From NCBI GenBank assembly GCA_014825775.1, contig MVAQ01000072.1:23970-87969 (forward strand): DNA of 64,000 nt, written 5' to 3'. This DNA is from Krasilnikovozyma curviuscula (taxonomy: Eukaryota; Basidiomycota; Tremellomycetes; Cystofilobasidiales; Mrakiaceae). How positions within the stretch are numbered: position 1 is the first letter of the stretch; each line of letters opens with the position of its first letter. This document shows, in pieces, positions 46,371 to 58,387 of the stretch. A program made the translations under genes and the position numbers. Under the pieces are notes generated by a model. The model searched no databases, had not been told where the DNA came from, and worked only from the letters and a program-made list of their open reading frames with translations.

Positions 46371-49142
46371 ATGTCCAGTCCCGCCGAGTTCCCTCCGACC
46401 AGGGCTCTAGGTGAGACTCACCAGGCTAAACTTTCGACTAGTCTCTAATAGCGCTGACTTCTGTCATTGATGTGACCGTCAGCTTCCGATTCAATATCGT
46501 CTGCTATCCCAGAGAAGAAGAAGAAAAGAAATAGGAAGAAAACGAAAAAGGCCGCTGTGACTGGTTCGCAACCTCCCTCTGGAGTCAGTACACCGCTGGA
46601 CTCTGATGTTGAGATGCGGGATGGTCACGAGAGTGAGAGTGAAATGGAAGTGGTGATTATCTTGGATGAAGAAGCGAAGGTAGGTCCTAGAAATCTGATG
46701 AAACCACAACCAGCTAGTGCGACGAAGATGATCCTCAGCTTTGATGGCTGTAGAGTGGTATCTCCAGGCGCAGAAGAGTTCATCTACTCTTTCCGTATGA
46801 CTCTGTATCATCTATCTTTCTGATCTGACCGTCTACATTTCCTGCTTCGTTCTGTTCCAGGGGCCAATTTCGAGCGCCAGTCCTCCGGCAGCAGCGTCGA
46901 CTGTAACATCCACACCTCTATCCAACCCCAAAGCATCACACTCTAGTCTCAATGAAACTAACACCTTTTCCGATGGCGTAAAAGCTGCCTCCCCTCTCAA
47001 ACCCGCTCTGCATTACGCTCTTCCATCCCGACCTCGATCGCCCTCACCTGAAGTCCAGTCTCTCGATTTCTTCGTTGATGAAGCTCCTGCCCAAGTGAAG
47101 AAGCTAAAGCTCTGGCATTCTGCCACTGAACCCTCATCGAGCGCTTCTGTTTCAATCTCGACCACGAACAACGATGGATTGAGTCTACCGGAGAATGTCA
47201 TCGTTTTGAAATCTAATTTATCTGGGCACGATGAAGCAATAATTGATTCGGAAGCTCAGGCGGATGCTGATCTAGAGTTTGAAGCTCTTGGCGCTATCGA
47301 GTTTTTAGACGGGGAAGAGGGCGTTGGCAACATTCAGCGATACTTCGATCCCACGATAGAAGGTGTAGAAGAAGGATCGCATATCAACAAGTCTATTGTT
47401 TGTGCCAATTGCAAACAAAGGGGTCATATGAGTAGGGACTGCAAGGTGGTTGTTGTAAGTTTTCACTGGGTTTATTTCTTCGATCTCTCACTTGTGTGCT
47501 GATCTTTTGACTTGCTGGGCGAAGTGCTTGACTTGCGGCGAAGTCAACTCTCATGGAACTCGAAGTTGTCCTTTGGCTTTGATCTGTTTCTCTTGCGGCG
47601 CCAGAGGCCATCGTCGTGGCGATTGCCCAGCGCCAAAGTCAAGATCTGCGTATAGAGGCTACGACGAACCGCTCTGTGACAGGTGTGGCTCCTTCAGTCA
47701 TCCCAGCAACAACTGTCCTACCCTGTGGAGAATTTACTCTTATCTCGAAGAAGGCGAACGAAGCTTGGAACAGGCAGCTAGAGAGGCGGTCGGTGATGGC
47801 GAGCAGCCCCAAGGCACGTCTCCAGATGAGGTTGATGGGGTTATTGCTCTTGGATGGGATGAAGAGGAGGGCTGGGAAGGATGGTGCTATAATTGTTCTC
47901 AAGAAGGCCACTTCGGCGATGTAAGTGCAGAGTGACATTTCGTGCCGAGAGCCGATTCACTGACATCACTTCGCTTGGCTTTCAGGATTGTACATTCCAA
48001 CGCGTATCCCAGTCCCGACTTGACTCTTCTTCCGCCTTTTCTCTCTTCAATGCTTCCAATTCTCCTTTCGCCGACCTCTACAATCTCCCAACGACCTCAA
48101 TTTCAAAGTCATCTAAGCGTCGCAAGATCGATAGATCCTCATCTAAGCGAGACAACTTTGGCGAGAGTGATCAAGCCCGAGACTACAATGTTGGGAGAAA
48201 AGGAAAGGAAAAAGAGCGTGAGAGAGCTAGGAAATATGCGGCACAGTTCGCTGATGATGATGACGATGACGACTGGTTTTCTCGTGGAGCAAGAGGAGCG
48301 GGAGGAGCGGGAGGAGCGGGAGGAGGAGGAGGAAGCAATAACAGGAGAGGAAATGACAGAGCTTCTGACTCCAACTGGAAGCGGAAAGAAGACAGAGACG
48401 ATCGCTCTGGTTCCGGACCAGGACGCTATGGAGGCAGTGGGACGCAATTCGAGGAGGAGTATCAAGCTCATTTTTCCCATCCACACTCTGGACCCTCCAA
48501 GCGCCGTCAAGACTCTTATGGCTATCAAATTCCGGATGACAGCCGAAGCGGTCGGAGCGATAGTCGTAGGGAGAGGCCATCTGACAAATGGGCTGAGGAG
48601 GATCGACGACGAGAGCAGGAACGCAATAGGAGGGATCCATCATCATCTGGCAGGTCATCCTCGTCTATATCATCAAGCCGAAGAGAGAAGCAGAAGGAGA
48701 AGGGTCTGATGTACGCGAACGAACCGAGATCTCTAGACGGAGCTTCTTTGAGCATCAAAGGTGCAGCATCCTCTTCAACCAACTTGAATACACCATCAGC
48801 ATCCTCAAAAAACGACAAGAGGGAACCAATCAAGTTCTCTTTTTCTAGCTCGAAGTCTAAATCTACCTCAAGTGGTCCTAATTCCTCTCCTCGACCAGTT
48901 CTCAACTACAACTCCCCGCAGTTTGCTCAAGGGAAGAACTCATTACTTGGACGAATTTCGGTTGGGCGAGAGGGATCCCCGAGAGCTGGTAGCCCTTTGT
49001 CTCGAGAAGTACCTCAGAATAGTGGTAGCAGTAAGAAGGGAGGAGGCCAGAGGTGTGAGTCCCACCGTTATTCTTGTTTTACCTCTGCACGCAAGGATTC
49101 AACTAAATCGCCGTTCCTTTTTTAGATCACGGTGGATATTAG
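46371..49142 (+). CDS. AIR2: AIR1/AIR2-type zinc-knuckle subunit of the TRAMP complex
   Basis: RNA-binding subunit of the TRAMP nuclear poly(A) polymerase complex, which marks aberrant RNAs for exosome decay. Five CCHC zinc knuckles follow each other: CANCKQRGHMSRDC (from 47401), CLTCGEVNSHGTRSC (from 47525), CFSCGARGHRRGDC (from 47584), CDRCGSFSHPSNNC and CYNCSQEGHFGDDC. The N-terminus is Ser/Pro-rich and disordered. The C-terminal half is an RS/Arg-rich, Gly-rich and Ser-rich disordered region (KRRKIDRSSSKRD, FADDDDDDDWFSRGARG) that ends GGGQR-YHGGY. Exon 1 46371-46410 or so; the last exon starts at 49126 and the stop is 49140-49142. The donor before the last exon was chosen to give a stop in frame. 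About 800 residues. Confidence 0.9.
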
Positions 49143-49309
49143 AGCAAAGATTTTATTTGATTTATAATAATCTTTGTTTGTTTACGACAGCTCAGGCGGG
49201 CGAGGCGGAAATTTCTACCCTGCAATTTGTCACCTCAGCCCTTGGCTCACTGCACCCCCCTTTTTCCCCCCTAAACTGAATCTCAACCATTATCTTGAAT
49301 CTTTTCAGC

Positions 49310-51052
49310 ATGTCTCGTAGAAATCTCAATTCTTCTCGATCCTCCAACAGGCTCATGGTCAACAAGAAATCCCTCACTCTTGTTTTAGCTTCTGTTGTGA
49401 TGTTTTGCATTTTTCTTTCGTCGCTTCCTCTTAAAACCTACCGCTCAACTGCAATCGACCACCCTGCATACCATGGTCAATGGGTGCAACGTTTTAATTG
49501 GACTCCCGAAGAAATCGTCGAGAAGTTTGACCCTTGGCCTGCAGGTGAGATTTCGCTTTGTTTTGTCATCCTAGCAGGAGCATGTCCTGCATGACACCTG
49601 TTGACTTCAGGGCGCATACTGATTGATACGATGATTTTTTTAAATTAATTATAGGAACTTATGTTCCAGCTGTTGGTGTCTGGGCACAGAACCGAACTAC
49701 GCAGAAGACGGGTCCAAGCTCTGTAGTGGGAAAACAGCGAACGGCTGAGATCATGAGCTGGGTGTGGGAGCCTGAGTCGGGCTCCCACTTGAAGTGGGAT
49801 TTGCTCGATCTTTTATGTCGAATCTCTAACTCTCGAGATGGATTGGTTCTCGTCGGAGGTGGGCCTTACGCTTGTGCAGCGTAAGTGACATTAATGGCTC
49901 ATCCTTTTTTATTTTTCCTAGACAGTATCACCTTACAACAATTCGATGTGTTGCAGAGACTTATCGCAACTTCTTCAAAACCAAATCACAGTTCACCTTT
50001 CTCTCGAGTCGAAAGATACCTGGCTGAAGACGACAAAACTCGGCCAATTGCGTCGTCGCTCTTCATCGATCCTCTCCATCCCTTTTTCGCGACATTGAAG
50101 CTTCCACCTGCAATACCAATGGCACGGTTCAAGTACCCAGTGCTTACGTTCTTGCGCTGTGAGTAACTCTTCCCTTCTAAGTGGAACGCTTTTGTTAAGT
50201 TCTCAGTTGATATTCTTTCCGCGTATAAAGGTGACCACCTCATACACTACGACGAGATGAAAGCAATCGCTGAGGAGGAGTTTGGTGTGACTGATACCCA
50301 ATCGTTGAAAGGAAACTTTGATTTTAATTGGGAGGACTGGAGTCAAGCTGCTGAGATTGAAAGCTGGCGAGGTGAGGAGAGGAGCCAAGTAAGTCTTGAC
50401 CTCGTTCCTCACTACATCCTATATGCTTGTTTTAACCATTCGTTTTGAAAAGTTTTAGTGGATCATTAATACGGGAGCGCATTGGAGTATTGGTCGTCTC
50501 CCCGGCTTGCAAACTGAGGCGGTCTTAATCGCTATGTTCCGCAGGATGGTTACGCTCGTTGTCCCACGTCTACTCAATCTTCCTGGAAGTCCTACAATTG
50601 TATTCCGTTTTATATCACCTGGTCATTCTGAATGTCATACCGCAACAGAGCCTACGGGTAGTCCCAGTTTCAACTCTGATTTGCGATTTCAATGGGGGCT
50701 CTTTCCTCTTTTCAACTCGTAAGCCAGTCACGTTTCTGTCTATCTGTTCTATCTCAGACCACCTCAGACAGATTTTTGCACTTTCTCGCATGAGGGAATG
50801 GAAGAAAGCGATCGCTAAAGTCAGCTGGGTGGGTATGTTTCAGCTTTGTTATCGCACTTCCATAAACATCTCGTTGAACCTGCTTTTTGTTCTCAGAAAC
50901 GCCGGGTTTTTTTCCTAGACATCTATCTCAGTTCGGTTTTGCGTCCGGAAGCCCATGTCCTTGGACCAGATGGAAAGGGGGATTGCTTGCATTGGTGTAG
51001 TCCTGGCGTTCTCTGGAGTTGGTGGCAGATCTGGTACACAGTGGTGTTCTAA
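49310..51052 (+). CDS. PC-esterase/TBL-like membrane protein, putative glycan O-acyltransferase
   Basis: Type II membrane protein with an N-terminal anchor (LVLASVVMFCIFLSSLPL) after a basic cytosolic head. The lumenal part has the plant trichome-birefringence-like and Cas1-like layout. It begins with YHGQWVQRFNWTPEEI and an RTAEIMSWVWEP segment. LVLVGDS follows, with Gly-Asp-Ser from codons split by an intron (donor at 49859, exon resuming at 49922). Later come IINTGAHWS and, near the C-terminus, RPEAHVLGPDGKGDCLHWC with the DxxH pair (50981-50998) and PGVLWSWWQIWY. GDS plus DxxH are the catalytic signature of these SGNH O-acetyltransferases. Capsule and cell-wall glycan acetylation in fungi by Cas1-type proteins is known, but here the substrate is only inferred. 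About eight exons. Confidence 0.75.
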
Positions 51053-51874
51053 GTTTTGTAAGGTGCTTTATTGCTTCCTCTTTCTGTTGTTTGAGTGCCC
51101 ACGCTTCGCTGCAACTCTTCAGGAGCCTTTTATCAACGAGACAGTTGACTCGCCGATGCGCATTTGTCTTTCATTAGGAGGAACCGAAATGGCAGTGGGT
51201 TCTTTTAGCGGGTTCAACTTGCAAAGACCACATCGGCATCAGTTTGAGCTCAGAGGTTACGAGCTCGTTATACCATCTTGGCTAAAAGTTGCTCTTCACC
51301 TGTTAACTCATTATCGTGAATTGCAGTGGTAGCTATTTCGCAAGACGGGCATGATTCTCCTGCCATCAAAGACATCGTCGTTTCCTCCAGTCAGGCTGAA
51401 GAGGAGCATTCCTTTTGCAATTGTTGATTCACTGGACTCCTGGACACAGCTCGATATACGGTATGCACTGAGATTTGAGATGCCTGTACCAACACGGACT
51501 TGATCGAGATAAATGCTCTTGTACTCGTCCTTGGTTACCTGCCCGGGACAGCGAAAATTCTCAAGTAGATCTTCAGGCGAGAAGACAAAGGACGGAAGAT
51601 GGGAAGTACACTTGTCAAACGCTTCCCGCCTGACAGGTTGTGGTGCTAAACTAACTGAATTGAGTACGTTGACTTTTACCGGTAAAAATGCCAAGGTAGT
51701 GCCAAAAAAAAAAGAGCACAGTCACAAGGACGAAAAGGTTGCAGCATGCCAGGCCTAGCTTGTTGAGATGAGCATGCCAAGCGGTCCCTCGACACATTTG
51801 AGAACCTTTTAAATCACAACAAGTAGGTAGTCTTGATAATCAATACAACATTGTTCCCAATCAAGGTAGCCTCA
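51053..51874. other. Intergenic region after the PC-esterase-like gene
   Basis: About 820 bases, with the 3' ends of two convergent genes. A 127-codon minus-strand frame (51311-51694) lies here without known family; it is discussed as a low-weight observation. A separate A-run occurs near 51703. Confidence 0.5.
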
Positions 51875-54859
51875 TCACAACGGTTTCTGACTCATTCGAC
51901 CTGACACTCGCGCTGCTGAACGGGGCGGTGGTCCCTTGGGTGGTATTGGGACAGGCGGAACAGTGGACTGATCAATCAGAGTAGCACCATTCGCTATTGA
52001 GGCCAGAGAAGGTGTACCAGTGACCGTTGGTACAGGGGGGAGGGTTGGAGGACCTTGTTGCTGGAAGACGGTGAATCTCTCATCTGTGGGCACTTGGGGA
52101 GACGGCTCTTCAGCTTGAGGTGGTGCACGAAGCAAGGTGAGTAGGTGAAATGACAGATCGAGTCCAACATCATGAAGAAGCTGAGAGGGGAAAGGCAATA
52201 TTGTCAGTCAATAGCATCAGACATCAGGTCATACGATACACTCACTCTTCTGCTCTGTGTCCTTGTCACCTCCAGTGACTCTTCCACGACGCTTGGATCC
52301 ACATCTGGTCCGTACACTTGTTTGCAAAACGTAAACGCAAATTGCTCAATCTGTTCCTTTGACCACTGAACCAAACCTGCCAAAGAATAATATCAAGATG
52401 AACAACAATGTTCGTAGTAAGATAATGTGAGAAGTGAAAGAAACAACTCACCTGACGCCATGCCATTCTCCTTCCAAGCACCCAAAAACCAGTCTGCGGT
52501 ATGCTTGATACTGGTGAAGCTGACCATGGCAAGCTCGTTGATATACACTGGGACATCACCTTCGAATCGAATGAGCCTCGTCGCCTTCCTCAAAGCTTTA
52601 GTCCTGCCTTCCAAGAACCTCTCTCGGGCCAAAGGCCCTTCGTTTAAACGAAGCATGAGACTGACAAGACGAGCCAGGGAGGATTTCCTAACCAATGGTG
52701 ATGAAAGCGATTGACAGAGGTTGGATAGGAGGGAAGACCTGAGAGGGGTGAGTTTGTTGTCAAGTAGGTGGGATGTGGAGGGATCAGAAAAGAATTGAGA
52801 GAGGAGTAGCTTTCCTAGATACCAATCAGTTTTGTTTCGTCAGCGGAGCTTCTGGATAAATAGGTAGGAAGACGAAATAGAGGCTGTTTACCTTTCTCAA
52901 CCAAAGTGACAGCTTCTTCCCACTCTCTCATGGCAATAGCTACAGCCAGTTCATCCCCAAAGTCGTCAATCCACCGGATATCCCTTCCTTCCTTATCAGT
53001 CTGGTTGCCTCCTCCAGCCAACCCGAGTACGGAGGTCCTGGAACCTGGAAGGGCCCCTCCAGTCGTCAGATGATGCAGCGATGGCATAGTTGGGAGTGGC
53101 GGGACATTAGGAGAGCTCATTGACGGCGACTAAGGATTTTGAGTAAGAATTTAGATCAGACACTTGGCAAATGAAATATAGCAGAGATTGCTACTTACTT
53201 CACCGACCCAAGCACTTCGTCGCCGTTCTTGTTCCCTCTCGACCTCTTTTCTTTTCTTTCCAGCCAACGCATCAGCCACCTGTCTGAACGCTGACAATAA
53301 GCCTCGTTTAGCATCGACATTGTCAGTTCGGAAGATAGTCGTTTCTTTGCCTCGGCGAATTTTAAGAGCATTGGTAAGGTCTGAGAATGCAAAGAAGGGA
53401 AAAGCAAAAGCGAAGAGGGGTCTGTGCGATTAATTTGACTGACATAGAGTGTTGATGAGCAGCGACACTCACCTCCAGAATCTTTCACATCAATGACAAC
53501 GATCTCGTTGAGCGGCCAACATCTCTCTGCAACTAGTTTCTCTTCTTCTCTGCCTCCAGCGATCCCTTTCTTGGGATCATCATCCTTGACCCCTTCCACC
53601 AGCGCTCCTCTCCTCTTCCTCCTCCCAGCAACAAGGACCAGATCATCCAACAGGACCAAGACGACACTCATCTTGACCTTGTACGTTGCCGGCACTAGCT
53701 CAACAAATGAACGTGCTTCGTGGACAACATGACGACCTTCTTTAAGAGGCACAAATTTCTGTGATCCTTGAACGGTAGACCAAAGAGTTTGGAGTTGAGT
53801 TCGGTACAGCGTTTGAAGATCAGCGATCGAGTTGCGATGACCATTGCTTCCGTAGAGATTGTTGCTGAGACTTCCACCCTTCACAGGTACATCAGATGAT
53901 GATAGGGAGGTGAGAAGCTCGGGTACTGACTTCCATTCGGAGAGGAGGAGTTTAAGGGACAGAAGATCGTTTTCCAGAGTCGCAATCTCTTTAGAAATAA
54001 GCACGAACTCGGCATAGTTCTTGAACACATTCTTTTGAATCTGTTAGGTTTAAGTAAAAGAGGTGGTGAGAAATCAGCTAAGCAACGACACCAGGGCGAG
54101 TCACGTACGTCGGCAGAGGCAGCTCGTTTACTGGCTTCGAGGGTGGCAGCAAAAGCTCGAATCTCCTCCTCGCTCGCACCAGAAAGCTTCGATTTGATGT
54201 CTGGATTTTGTAATAGTAAGCAGTAAGCTGCCATAGTGCATATCAATGAGGGAAAGGTAAGAAAAACACGCACAGGCCTTTGGATCGAAACCCTCTTTGC
54301 TGATGCTGGCCAAATCTAACATGCCAGCATCTACAGCTCCATTCTTCAGGTTATTAGGCCCAGATCTATAAGCCACCTCTTCATCGTCTTCTGCCTGCTG
54401 AGCGAGCAAGTTCTGGTACTCCTGTCCTGAAGGAGTGGGCAAAGGTGGTGGCATGGTCATTCCACCACCTGTTCCTACGCCAGCAAATCCAAACTCATTG
54501 CTGCCAGCACCTCCCTGCCTGGAAGCACTTGAAGGCGTGTAGAAGCTTCCCCCTGACCCACTCCCACCGAAGCCAGATTCAGGATCGATGTACCTCGTAC
54601 TCATTCGACGCTTGATTTTCTCAGTGACAACCTTTGACTTCCTGTTGTCTATACTACCATCCATCATCATTCCCCCTCTGACCGTACCCATTCCTGAAGA
54701 TGCTGCAGGAGGGGGACCGCCATTCTGTTTGCTTCGTTGCTGGAAGGGCTGCTGAAACTGAACTGAACCTGGAGCGATGGATGGCTTCCTTGGTGTCACT
54801 GGAATGGCTGATGGTCGTCGGGTTCTCAAGGACGAGGGAGGAGGCTGTTGGGAAGACAT
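51875..54859 (-). CDS. EXO84: Exocyst complex subunit EXO84
   Basis: Subunit of the octameric exocyst that tethers secretory vesicles at sites of growth; Exo84 also contacts t-SNAREs and Ral/Rho signals. The N-terminal 200 residues are disordered (Pro/Gln/Gly/Ser, SSLRTRRPSAIPVTPRKPS). The coiled-coil start SEEEIRAFAATLEASKRAAS leads to the FKNYAEFVLISKEIATLENDL heptads. A PH-like domain follows (KFVPLKEGRHVVHEARSFVEL, SVVLVLLDDLVLVAGRRKR, WPLNEIVVIDVKD). The C-terminal part is the helical repeat region with RWIDDFGDELAVAIAMREWEEA, LVRKSSLARLVSLML, FEGDVPVYINELAMVSFTS. The end is a Pro-rich tail (PPVPIPPKGPPPRSAAR). The start at 54859 is the first ATG. About 12 exons, roughly 850 residues. 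Confidence 0.9.
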
Positions 54860-55267
54860 TATCTCTTCGTGGTCAAGAAGGTAAAACTTCAGACTTTATT
54901 GCCTGTCGAGCGGAGACCTGCAACCGAAGTCATGTTTAGAACCACGCGTGCCTCGCACGAAGTGGCGCAGAGGCGTAGTAGTAGTAGTATACTGTGTGTA
55001 CGCAAGGACGACGTGAACAATACTTTCGAAAAAGTTTATCAGATTGTTTGAGCTGAATGGAAAAGGGTCCATCTCTCAGGTTCAAGCATGCGCGGATGAC
55101 AGGCGGCAGAATGATGGTTGTAATTGCAGCTCACAGGCAGGAGAACACGACTGGATATGATCTTCGTTCTTATCTATGTACACAAACTCCAAATTCCAAA
55201 TCCACCAAGCTATAGCAAAACTTGCTTCCCCGAAAACCTAATAATCGACTCATCTTCACGTCACGAA
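54860..55267. other. Intergenic region between EXO84 and CKB1
   Basis: About 410 bases, upstream of EXO84. A short TAG trinucleotide run (about 54975) is present. Nothing else supported. Confidence 0.55.
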
Positions 55268-57405
55268 TCATACAGCGACAGGTAGAGCTTCGGCATCGCT
55301 CTCCATCTCCTTTATCCTCACGATGGCAAACTTCCTGTAATCAATCTTCTTGGTTCCAGCGTTGTTCCCTGAGGTCTTCCTGAATTTGGCCAGGGTCTTC
55401 GGCAGGCCCTTTGTGGCAGATTTGGAGTAACCGTCAGATTCAGGGGTGTCGAGCGCCGATTCGTCCTCTGAATCAGAATTTTCTAGGATCGCAGGTGGCA
55501 TGACAGCGGGCTGAGGTACTGAAGTTTGGTGAATGAAGGATTCGATGGCGGCGGCGACGATGGCTTTGTTGTTCCGAGAGTGTTGGTCACCGGCTGGCGC
55601 ATTGGATGGAGGAGCCACTAGAGCAAAGGATAGATGATCGAGTTGGTATCAGGTCATAGAGATGTGTATTAAAGAGAAATGAGCTTACTTTCCTCCTCTT
55701 CCTCTTCTTCCTCATCGTCTTCGTCTTCTTCGTCCCCATCCCACAAATCCCCCTTCTCCTTGCTAGCATCATCTTTACCTTTCCCTTTTCCGTGTGGGTC
55801 ATCATCATCATCCGAATCATCGATCCATCTTCCTTTCCAGTCAACGCGATCCAGCTCTTCCAAGGACGTTGGTCGTTCTCTGCAGGAGCAAATCGCAACA
55901 ATGCAGTTCGTTAGTCACGCATAATCTCAGAGAGACAAATGAGTTCATAGGAATACCTCAACCATGCCATTCTTGGCCCACTTCTCGCTCTCTCGCTAAC
56001 TCGGAACCCATAGATTCTCTTGCGGTAGACTTGTCCCTGCGCTGCCTTCTGTCCACCGTATGGGTTTGGATTGACGAATACAGTCTCCTCAACAGGGGTT
56101 GCGTTGCCGTTCGCTGCTGGGTCACCGTTACCGTTGTCAGCTGACGTCGATGGTTTGGTAGCAGGTGGGTTGTAGAATGGTGCTGGGAAGAGTTCTCGGT
56201 AGGTCTGGAAGAAAAGGTGGGGGAATGTTGTACCAAAGTAGGCGCCTGATCGAAGGAAGAAAAAAAAACTAGTTCAGCTGCTTGTGCTGGAGAAAGAAGT
56301 GGGAGTGTGGTCACTGACCATCGACACCCATGTATCGAGAGCTAGGTGGCGAGTAAATGTCACCGCAATTCGGGCAGTATAGCTTGACGGTGTCGAGCCC
56401 AGGGATATCCGATCTGCCACAAGGAACGACAGCGGTCGAGTGGCAAAATACTCGAGGACAGGTACCGAAAGATTTGTGGACCTTGAGGACGTGAATCAGG
56501 TTGGCGAGAAGTGAATTTCGGAGGTTTGACGAGAAAGGCCAGAATGAAAACATGTACGTTTAAGGTCCATCAATACAATCAAGAACGATGTTAGAGACAG
56601 GGGGTGATGGTAGTAACCTCAGTAAGCCTTGACATACCATAGCTTGTAACCCCTGCCTAGTTAAAATGTACCTCTGGTGAACCAACCCGTACAACAGCTC
56701 AGCAGAGGATTCGACGATAGACACATCTGGTATTTTCAATGAGTCCTCCTCTACGATTCAGGAACAGTCATGCGTTGGTTAGCTCCTGTGTGTACAGCGG
56801 AGTTACGAATTGGACGGAAGACGTCGACTCACCTGGTTCGACGTCGAGGACCATCTCCAATGCTTCCTTCCAGAAGGGAACCATCACCTGCAGACCTGGA
56901 GGGTCGTAAATTCCAGAATTGAGTCCCTTTTTCCAAGGAGAGTGGACCTCTTTCGTTTGAGAAGAAATGGCGAACATACCAGTCAAGTTGAAGTCATCCT
57001 CAATAAACTCTTCGGCCACCTCACAGAAGTATTCATGACCAGGTAGAGATGTGAACCACGTCTGATTGAAAAAGTTGAGCACAGAGAAAGCAAGCACCGT
57101 ACAGGCGGTCAGTATGGCGAGCAGAGGACCACAGCGCGGCAGCTCGATCCTCCCTGGAAACGGACAACTTACTATCCAAGTCAAGGTGCTAGTCTGTGTA
57201 GATGAAGCAGGTGACGATGAAGCTGATAGGATTCAGAAAAAGATGGCGGGAGTCGATGAGTTTCATTCACCAAACAAGAAAAGTTTACCCTCTCACTCAT
57301 TCAGGAGCAGAGGAAAAGAAGGTTCAACGTACCGTATCCATCCTCTCCAACCTCCTCCAGCTCGTCCATTTCTTCCCCCTGCGCTTGCTGCATCTCTGAG
57401 TCCAT
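55268..57405 (-). CDS. CKB1: Casein kinase 2 regulatory (beta) subunit with a long acidic C-terminal tail
   Basis: Regulatory dimer-forming subunit of protein kinase CK2. Conserved parts are TWFTSLPGHEYFCEVAEEFI, DDFNLTGM, LNSGIY, then the zinc site GTCPRVFC and LYCPNCGDIYSPPSSRYMGVDG, followed by AYFGTTFPHLFF and RELFP. After the family core comes RIYGFRVSERARSGPRMAWLRERP. A long tail follows: a WKGRWIDDSDDDDD block, a Glu/Asp run (DEEDEDDEEEEEEEE) and then an Ala/Ser/Pro-rich region that ends with a helical KIDYRKFAIVRIKEMESDAEALPVAV. The tail exons join in frame across an intron whose split codon (A|TG) recreates an ATG, so the short downstream frame is not a separate gene. Start MDSEMQQAQGEEM at 57405; the acidic N-terminus is common in fungal CKB. 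Confidence 0.92.
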
Positions 57406-57731
57406 GAGAGTACGGCCGAATCTTGTCTTATTGAGAGTCGAGCGAACGAGCAGCTAGATGCAGCGACGGCGACAGGACAAGAGAAAAAAGGAATAACCGA
57501 ATTCGGTACAAAGTCAGTACTATTGTATTCAATATCTGCTTCAGATAATGGGCGAAAGTTGCAAATACGTCGCTCAACGAGGATGTTCTATGCAGAGCAG
57601 GAAGCCGTGCCACCTGCAATCTCGCCTCCACAACCATGTCAACAGATATCTCGAAGCAGATTCAGAGCGAACGTGTATCATAGTTCTTAATGCAAACCTG
57701 GAATGCCTATCTACAACAGAGTAACTGAAAT
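57406..57731. other. Intergenic region upstream of CKB1
   Basis: About 325 bases between CKB1 and the small disordered gene. No coding frame or repeat seen. Confidence 0.5.
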
Positions 57732-58387
57732 TTAAGCTCCAACTTCATCACTCGAACTTCCTCCGGCAAAATGGTCCTTCTTGGATTTTCCTTCTGCAAA
57801 CCAGAAGCACATCAGCAGGAAATTGTAGAAATGAAAGAAACAACCAATGCAGGCGCACCATAGTCTTGCGATTCTCCTGAAAAGGGAATAGATATTTTAT
57901 TAGTGACTTGAGACTTACTTCCAATGACGCACGGGAATGAAACTCACCACTCGTGAAGCCTTTGAGACCACCTTGGGCACCTTTGGCAGGGGTAGACCAG
58001 CCTGAGCTTCTACCGGACTTTGTTCCCTCATCCTCGTTCTCGTAACTGGTTGCGTTTTCGAATGAACCCATTTGAGCTTGGCGAGAATTAGGATTCTTAG
58101 AGCTTCCCCACCCTCCAGAGGATGTTGCTGAGAGAGACAGATCAGAGAACGGGTCAGATTCAGGCAGAAAAAAGGAACCACAGAAAGTTGTATATACAAT
58201 CATCCACATATTCGCCGTAGCTTTTGGTGGGGTGGTCGATATCTGGGGCTGCTACCGGTTGCTGCTGGACAGTGTCGTCGACACCAGCGTCCGAGTTTGG
58301 AATTTGGTACTGGGTAGAGGCCATTTCGAGAACAGTATTGAGGTTTTGGGTGATAGAGGTAACCGTCGGTGGGTGGGGAATTGGCAT
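57732..58387 (-). CDS. Small disordered protein, unrecognised
   Basis: Not recognised. A spliced minus-strand model gives about 128 residues from MASTQYQIPNSDAGVDD (Met at 58324) or 149 residues from the in-frame ATG at 58387. The order is Asp/Gln-rich start, PTKSYGEYVDD, then TSSGGWGSSKNPNSRQAQM, SFENATSYENEDEGTKSGRSS, GWSTPAKGAQGGLKGFTSG, and a C-terminal GESQDYEGKSKKDHFAGGSSSDEVGA, in pieces. It has no Cys or membrane segment, low hydrophobicity and Gly/Ser/Lys/Glu enrichment, which suggests an intrinsically disordered protein. Three small introns keep the frame through exons near 58322-58166, 58130-57952, about 57875 and 57795-57732. Consistent splice sites favour a real gene over chance. 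Which start is used is uncertain. Confidence 0.55.

Noticed and set aside
48139..48658. Minus-strand frames antisense to the AIR2 tail
   Set aside because: Mirror of the RS/Gly/Asp-rich repeats on the coding strand.
55268..55618. Independent 116-codon gene downstream of CKB1
   Set aside because: The ATG is created by a split codon at the intron; joining gives an uninterrupted CKB1 C-terminus.
55587..55901. A separate Met/Lys/Arg-rich small gene beside the CKB1 tail
   Set aside because: It is an alternative frame across the Glu/Asp run of the CK2 beta tail; the acidic frame joins to the rest of CKB1.
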